Part shown: in pieces, positions 60,321 to 64,000 of the stretch | Layout of the letters: each line of letters opens with the position of its first letter | How positions within the stretch are numbered: position 1 is the first letter of the stretch | Source: an uncultured Dehalococcoidia bacterium | GTDB lineage: Bacteria; Chloroflexota; Dehalococcoidia; Lucifugimonadales; UBA3495 | Direction: 5' to 3' | Assembly (NCBI GenBank): GCA_958296225.1 | Contig: OY282456.1 | Span: forward strand, 124,001 to 188,000 | DNA: 64,000 bases | Notes under the pieces: model-generated | Databases searched by the model: none | Told to the model about the DNA's origin: nothing | The model's input: only the letters and a program-made list of their open reading frames with translations | Position numbers and translations under genes: made by a program

Positions 60321-60988
60321 GATGATTCTGCCCTCTCCAAGCGGTCCGCAAACGCTAACGTTTCTTGCCGAATTTGTTCCAGCGTCGTCTGGATTTCGGC
60401 TTCATCAGGAAAGCGCTGTTCTTGCTTATGTAGGTTTAGGCTCAGGAATACCCTACGGGTATCGCTATCGTTAAAGCGCGGCTGAATGGAGATTGTCCAT
60501 TGCCCGGCGGAGTCCGAGAAAATCAATTGTCCAGTGCCTCCGACGAGATTCCGACCTGGCACGCCGGTGGGTAGATTGCCAAACAGACGGTTGCCAATGT
60601 ACTGGATGGCTGGTTGCCCCGAGTCCTGGTCAAATACCAACTCCATATTGTAACCGAAGGCTTGCGGAGCTTTGCCCTCCAAATTGGTGAGTTCAATTGC
60701 GCGGTCGGCAACATGAGCTAGCCGGGTTAATCCTAAGTCATCGGGGTACTCCCTAGCTATCGTTGAGCGGGATGCGTGCAGGGTAAGCTGGATCCTGTCT
60801 CTGCTCATAGTCAGGATCCGGCTCGGCTCGGGTACGCCTGTGGCGCCGAGAACAACCATGCCGACTTCAAGCCGTAGGTCGTGTGCGAGCTCGTTGCGAA
60901 ACCGCTCGACCATATCCGGCTCGTGGAGCAACTCAACACCAACGAGCACCAAGTTAACACTCAGGACATCCTCCAGGGTCATAGCCAT
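60317..60988 (-). CDS. Unknown protein, first gene of the halogenase operon
   Basis: 223 residues. AGGAGG precedes ATG 60986-60988. It begins TLEDVLSVNLVLVGVELLHEPDMVERFRNELAHDL and contains YNMELVFDQDSGQPAIQYIGNRLFG and QLIFSDSAGQWTISIQPRFND, then a charged helix (FPDEAEIQTTLEQIRQETLAF). The alternating strands suggest a beta-sandwich or barrel plus C-terminal coiled helix. No family recognised. A promoter lies 30-58 bases upstream. Confidence 0.68.
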   Translation of the reverse strand: MAMTLEDVLSVNLVLVGVELLHEPDMVERFRNELAHDLRLEVGMVVLGATGVPEPSRILTMSRDRIQLTLHASRSTIAREYPDDLGLTRLAHVADRAIELTNLEGKAPQAFGYNMELVFDQDSGQPAIQYIGNRLFGNLPTGVPGRNLVGGTGQLIFSDSAGQWTISIQPRFNDSDTRRVFLSLNLHKQEQRFPDEAEIQTTLEQIRQETLAFADRLERAESS

Positions 60989-61017
60989 TTTGGACCCCTC
61001 CTGCGATGGGCTGGCAC

Positions 61018-61058
61018 TTTATAGCATAGCACAGCCGGGCTGTCTATCAGGGCAGCCC
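61018..61058 (-). promoter_or_regulatory. Promoter and possible operator of the unknown/halogenase operon
   Basis: On the minus strand TAGACA (61041-61046), 17 bases, and TATAAA (61018-61023). An inverted repeat GGGCTG (61037-61042) / CAGCCC (61053-61058) overlaps the -35 box and could bind a regulator. Confidence 0.5.
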
Positions 61059-61081
61059 GCTTGTCCTACGCAATCTTGTGG

Positions 61082-62725
61082 CTACCGATAATACTGCGAA
61101 AATACCGGCTCCTCCCGCGTTATCACTTCCAGCACGCACGGCTGCCCCGTCGCCGCTATTTCTTTCGCCCGCTCAATCGCCGGCCCCACTTCCGCCGGGT
61201 CGGTGATGTGCTCGGCGTAGGCGCCCAACGCCTCGGCCATACGGGCGTACTCGCCGGTTACGTACTTGCTGCCGTAACGCTCTACGGCCACCGGGATGTT
61301 CTTTTCGTAGCCGCCCATGGCGCCGTTGTTGACGATGACCGTGATGATGCCCAGCTTTTCGCGGGCCGCCGTTTCAAAGTCGGTGCCGGCCATGCCCACT
61401 GCCACGTCGCCCATCAGGTTGACGCAGGTTTGCTCCGGGAAGGCCACCTTGGCGCCCATGGCGTAGCCCAGGCCGCTGCCCAGCTGCGTCGAGTTGCCCC
61501 AGCCGATGTAGCCCCGCGGCGTGGTGGCGGCGTAGAAAGGCACCATCTGGTCGCGGGGGTTGCCGGAGTCGTGGGTTACGATGCTGCTGGCTTTGTCCAG
61601 ACGCGCGTTCAGCTCGTACACCACCCGGTAGGGACTGATGGGCGCGTCGTTGCTGGACAGACGGGGCATCCATTCCGCCAGCCATTCCCGCCGCACCTGC
61701 CGGATTTCGGCGGCCACCGATTCATCGCCCCGCCGGCCCTCCGCGCCCAGGCGGTCTTTCACTTCCTCAATCAGCTGGCCCAGCACCAGTTTGGCGTCGC
61801 CGACGATAATTTCCTCCAGCGGGTATTCCCCGTTCAGGTCCTTCTCGTCAATGGTGGACTGGATGATGGTCTTGCCGGCCGGCACCGGGGCCGAGGCCAG
61901 CGTTTTCTGAAAACTCGTGCCGATGCCGAACACCACGTCGCTTTGCGCCAGAAACTCGCCCACCATCTTGGTGCCGGTGTTCCCGCCGGCGCCCAGAGCC
62001 AGCGGGTGATTTTCGGGGAAGCCGCTCTTGCCCAGCGTGGTAGTCATCGTGGGGGCGTTGAGCAGCTCGGCCAGTCCCACCAACTCCGGCGTCGCCGCGG
62101 CGTACAGTACCCCCTGGCCGGCGTAGATGACGGGCCGCCGCGCGTTCACCAGCAGCCCGGCCACGCGGGACACGTCGCGCGGGTCGCCGGCCGACCGGCG
62201 CTTTTGTTGCGGCTGGTAGTGAAACTGCTCCTCGGAGATTTCGCCGCTGAGCACGTCGTTGGGCAGCTCCACCAGCACCGGGCAGGGGCGGCCCGTCCGC
62301 AGCTGCGTATAGGCGCGGCGCATCAGCTCCGGGATGCGGTCGGTGTGGTTGGCGGAATCGGCCCACTTGGTAACGCCCTGATAGTTGCGGACGGCGTTAA
62401 AGTCGGAACTCATCCCCTGCCGCCGCGTGCCCGGATGATTGGGAACCATCAGCAGGGGCGACGAATCGGCATAAGCCTGGGCCACGCCGGAAAAGGCGTT
62501 CTCAATGCCTGGCCCGCCCTGCACGATGACCACGCCGTTCTTGTTGCCGTTGTTAACCCGGCTGTAAGCGTCGGCCATATTGACGGCGGTGCGCTCCATC
62601 CGCGAGATGATGGGCCGGATGCCCGCGGCGGCGCAAGCGTCAATGAGGATATTGTTGGGAAAGCAGAAAACGACGTCCACGCCTTCCTGCGCCAGAATCG
62701 TAGCGAATGCGGTCTTGCCGTCCAT
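61082..62725 (-). CDS. Thiamine-pyrophosphate-dependent enzyme (acetolactate synthase-like)
   Basis: 547 residues in the three-domain TPP-enzyme plan. The activating Glu44 is in SRMERTAVNMADAYSR. VVIVQGGPGIENAFSGVAQAYADSSPLLMV is the N-terminal PYR domain, the central domain has GKTIIQSTIDEKDLNGEY, and the C-terminal domain has the MGDVAVGMAGTDFETAAREK...NN cofactor motif. It could be a decarboxylase, carboligase or sulfoacetaldehyde-type enzyme; sequence alone does not decide. GGAGG lies upstream of the ATG, and TATAAT at 62758-62763 may be its -10. Confidence 0.88.
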   Translation of the reverse strand: MDGKTAFATILAQEGVDVVFCFPNNILIDACAAAGIRPIISRMERTAVNMADAYSRVNNGNKNGVVIVQGGPGIENAFSGVAQAYADSSPLLMVPNHPGTRRQGMSSDFNAVRNYQGVTKWADSANHTDRIPELMRRAYTQLRTGRPCPVLVELPNDVLSGEISEEQFHYQPQQKRRSAGDPRDVSRVAGLLVNARRPVIYAGQGVLYAAATPELVGLAELLNAPTMTTTLGKSGFPENHPLALGAGGNTGTKMVGEFLAQSDVVFGIGTSFQKTLASAPVPAGKTIIQSTIDEKDLNGEYPLEEIIVGDAKLVLGQLIEEVKDRLGAEGRRGDESVAAEIRQVRREWLAEWMPRLSSNDAPISPYRVVYELNARLDKASSIVTHDSGNPRDQMVPFYAATTPRGYIGWGNSTQLGSGLGYAMGAKVAFPEQTCVNLMGDVAVGMAGTDFETAAREKLGIITVIVNNGAMGGYEKNIPVAVERYGSKYVTGEYARMAEALGAYAEHITDPAEVGPAIERAKEIAATGQPCVLEVITREEPVFSQYYR

Positions 62726-62769
62726 ATCGGATAGGGCCTCCAGTAAATTGCAGTGGCATTATACCGGGT

Positions 62770-62812
62770 TTCATTTTACAGGGATGGACAGGATAGACAG
62801 GATTCGGGTTAT
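62770..62812. repeat. Inverted copy of the ATCCTGTCCATCC repeat
   Basis: TTTTACAGGGATGGACAGG followed by ATAGACAGGATTC is the reverse complement of the tract at 38866-38899. It occupies the short gap between the divergent TPP-enzyme and Ddn-like genes, where promoters are expected. Confidence 0.6.
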
Positions 62813-62844
62813 GATACGGGGAAACGAAATCGAGAGGGATTACT

Positions 62845-63279
62845 ATGGCCGAGTACATACCATCGCCTACGGAGTGGGTGCGCGAGCAGGTGGAGCTTTA
62901 CGAGGGGAGCGGCGGCACGGAGGGGGCTACCCTACGCGACACCGGGCTGCCCGTGATAATCGTAACCAACCGGGGCAACAAGACGGGCGCCATCCGCAAG
63001 ACGCCGCTGATGCGCGTCAAGGACGGCGACAACTACGTGCTGGTCGGCTCCCGGGGCGGCGCCCCGACCAACCCGGTGTGGGTGTATAACCTGCGCGCCG
63101 ACGGCAGCGTGGAGATTCGGGACCAGACCGAGGTGCATACGATGCGCGCTCGGGAAATCACGGACGCGGACGAACGGGCGCAGGCTTGGGCCGTGGCGGT
63201 GGCCGCGTTCCCCAATTACGAGGAATACCAGGGCCGAACCTCCCGCATCATCCCGGTATTCGTCGCCGAGCCGGTGTAA
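62845..63279 (+). CDS. Deazaflavin (F420)-dependent nitroreductase-family protein (DUF385/Ddn-like)
   Basis: 144 residues, split beta-barrel of the Ddn/FDOR family: IPSPTEWVREQVELYEGSGGTEG, VIIVTNRGNKTGAIRKTPLMRV and NYVLVGSRGGAPTNPVWVYNLRADG are signature blocks for F420 binding. Together with the cofGHDC operon it supports use of F420 by this organism. Physiological substrate unknown, possibly quinones or hydrophobic oxidants. Confidence 0.88.
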   Translation: MAEYIPSPTEWVREQVELYEGSGGTEGATLRDTGLPVIIVTNRGNKTGAIRKTPLMRVKDGDNYVLVGSRGGAPTNPVWVYNLRADGSVEIRDQTEVHTMRAREITDADERAQAWAVAVAAFPNYEEYQGRTSRIIPVFVAEPV

Positions 63280-63372
63280 TTGCCCCCGGCAATCCGGCGC
63301 GGGCAATCGCGTGAGCAATTCACGGGCTGTCCGGTCCAAATGCGATTGCCTCAACAATTTACCCAAAAATCG

Positions 63373-63401
63373 TTGCTTGTATCGGTGGTTGCCAGTATAG
63401 T
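63373..63401 (+). promoter_or_regulatory. Possible promoter of the zinc-ribbon gene
   Basis: TTGCTT (63373-63378), a 17-base spacer and TATAGT (63396-63401) stand about 115 bases before the gene start, in a short less GC-rich patch. Confidence 0.4.
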
Positions 63402-63515
63402 AGGGGTAGTATAGGTTGCGCCGGTCCGCCTTCCTTGGGTATTGGAGTTCGCTGTGCCCGACGAATCAGACCAATGGTGTGCAGCGTGATTACCAATCCG
63501 GCCGGAGGATACATC

Positions 63516-63830
63516 GTGGCTCTTTCAGACATTACCCTCGCGTGCAGCGACTGCGGCGCCGAGTTTCCCTTCACCGTAGGCGAGCAGGAATTTTACGCCT
63601 CGCGCGGTTTCACTAACTATCCCAAGCGGTGCTCGTCCTGCCGCAACGCCCGCCGCGGCCAGCCCCGCGACGGCGGCGGTGGGGGCGGCGGCGGTGGATA
63701 CGGCGCCCCGCGCGAATCCTTCCCCGTCGTCTGCAGCAACTGCGGCGCCGACGCCACCGTGCCTTTCCGGCCTCGGGGCGACCGCCCGGTCTATTGCAGC
63801 GACTGCTTCAATCAGATGCGGCGCTCCTGA
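63516..63830 (+). CDS. Small double zinc-ribbon protein
   Basis: 104 residues from GTG 63516, with GGAGG seven bases upstream. Two CxxC pairs form the first ribbon (CSDCG and CSSC), a glycine-rich hinge of about 15 residues follows, then a second ribbon (CSNCG and CSDC). ACSDCGAEFPFTVGEQEFYASRGF is the hallmark of the probable zinc-ribbon domain family often linked with CxxC-x17-CxxC tails. It is probably a small nucleic-acid or protein-binding factor; role unknown. Confidence 0.82.
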   Translation: MALSDITLACSDCGAEFPFTVGEQEFYASRGFTNYPKRCSSCRNARRGQPRDGGGGGGGGGYGAPRESFPVVCSNCGADATVPFRPRGDRPVYCSDCFNQMRRS

Positions 63831-63848
63831 CCTCCGCATCGCCCCTTA

Positions 63849-63883
63849 GCCGGCTGCACTGCGCGCAGCGCAGCGCAGCCGGC
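63849..63883. terminator. Hairpin after the zinc-ribbon gene
   Basis: GCCGGCTGC and GCAGCCGGC pair perfectly around a 17-base GC-rich loop, 19 bases downstream of the stop. No T-tract follows. Confidence 0.5.
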
Positions 63884-63927
63884 CTTCCGCCTTCCGGGGC
63901 GGGGCCACATAGGTCGGTTCAGCCCCT

Positions 63928-64000
63928 ATGCCGTACCAGGACCTGCGCGAGTTTATCGCCTTTCTCGAAAGCAAGGGGGACTTGCGACGCATCTCCGCTC
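63928..64000 (+). CDS. UbiD-family decarboxylase, N-terminal fragment
   Basis: The first 24 codons read MPYQDLREFIAFLESKGDLR, the usual N-terminus of UbiD-type prenylated-FMN decarboxylases, before the window ends. No ribosome binding site is obvious. Confidence 0.7.
   Translation, partial: MPYQDLREFIAFLESKGDLRRISA

Overview
The window is a GC-rich bacterial chromosome segment with about 55 credible protein genes, two complete insertion sequences, one non-autonomous derivative, two multi-frameshift pseudogenes, one truncated toxin gene and no rRNA or tRNA that I could find. The gene set (complete FO/F420 front-end genes cofG-cofH-cofD-cofC, an archaeal-type FBP aldolase/phosphatase, FakA/DegV, several Uma2-type nucleases, F420-type oxidoreductases, a TPP enzyme and a flavin halogenase-like protein) best fits an uncultured Chloroflexota of the SAR202/Dehalococcoidia kind, possibly host-associated given the plant-like LRR surface protein. 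That assignment is inference; no marker gene in the window proves it.

Layout. 1-2.5 kb: three tandem OGG1-type DNA glycosylases (the first cut by the window edge) coupled to a PIN-domain gene. 2.5-5.6 kb (minus): cobalamin genes cobQ-cobU-pduX. 5.8-6.7 kb: dead IS4-like transposase. 6.9-10.8 kb: oligopeptide-type ABC transporter (binding protein and two permeases, no ATPases). 10.8-16.4 kb: coiled-coil nuclease-like protein, YyaL-type thioredoxin protein, aspS with a probable CTG start, and a Uma2 protein with a repetitive tail. 16.6-21.4 kb: aminotransferase, FBP aldolase/phosphatase, zinc-ribbon/TPR protein, fabI. 21.5-26.6 kb (minus): F420 operon with an LLM oxidoreductase at its end. 26.8-36.3 kb: ruvB, second Uma2, IS copy 1, fakA/degV, recG, atypical response regulator.

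36.5-39.9 kb: the two domains of the D-glutamate cyclase family as separate genes flanking a dead SulP transporter. 40.3-41.6 kb: less GC-rich island with a short unknown gene and dcd. 41.6-45.9 kb: a large LRR/Calx-beta-like/Pro-Thr surface protein and unknown genes. 45.9-50 kb (minus): yebC-ruvC-ruvA-uvrB repair group. 50-50.65 kb: a 590-bp non-autonomous relative of the IS with an exact 9-bp target duplication and an outward-facing promoter in front of a MATE exporter. 52-57.6 kb: VOC protein, amidohydrolase, IS copy 2 beside a truncated PIN toxin and its antitoxin, HpaI aldolase, an intact toxin-antitoxin pair and an orphan. 57.6-61 kb (minus): three unrecognised, tightly coupled genes running into a flavin-dependent halogenase-like gene behind one good promoter; this is the best candidate for an undescribed system. 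61-64 kb: TPP enzyme, Ddn-like F420 protein, small zinc-ribbon protein and the start of a UbiD-family decarboxylase.

F420 links several parts: cofGHDC make the deazaflavin core and attach phospholactate, while the LLM protein and the Ddn-like protein are probable users. Promoters listed were picked by eye as -35/-10 pairs with 17-18 bp spacing.
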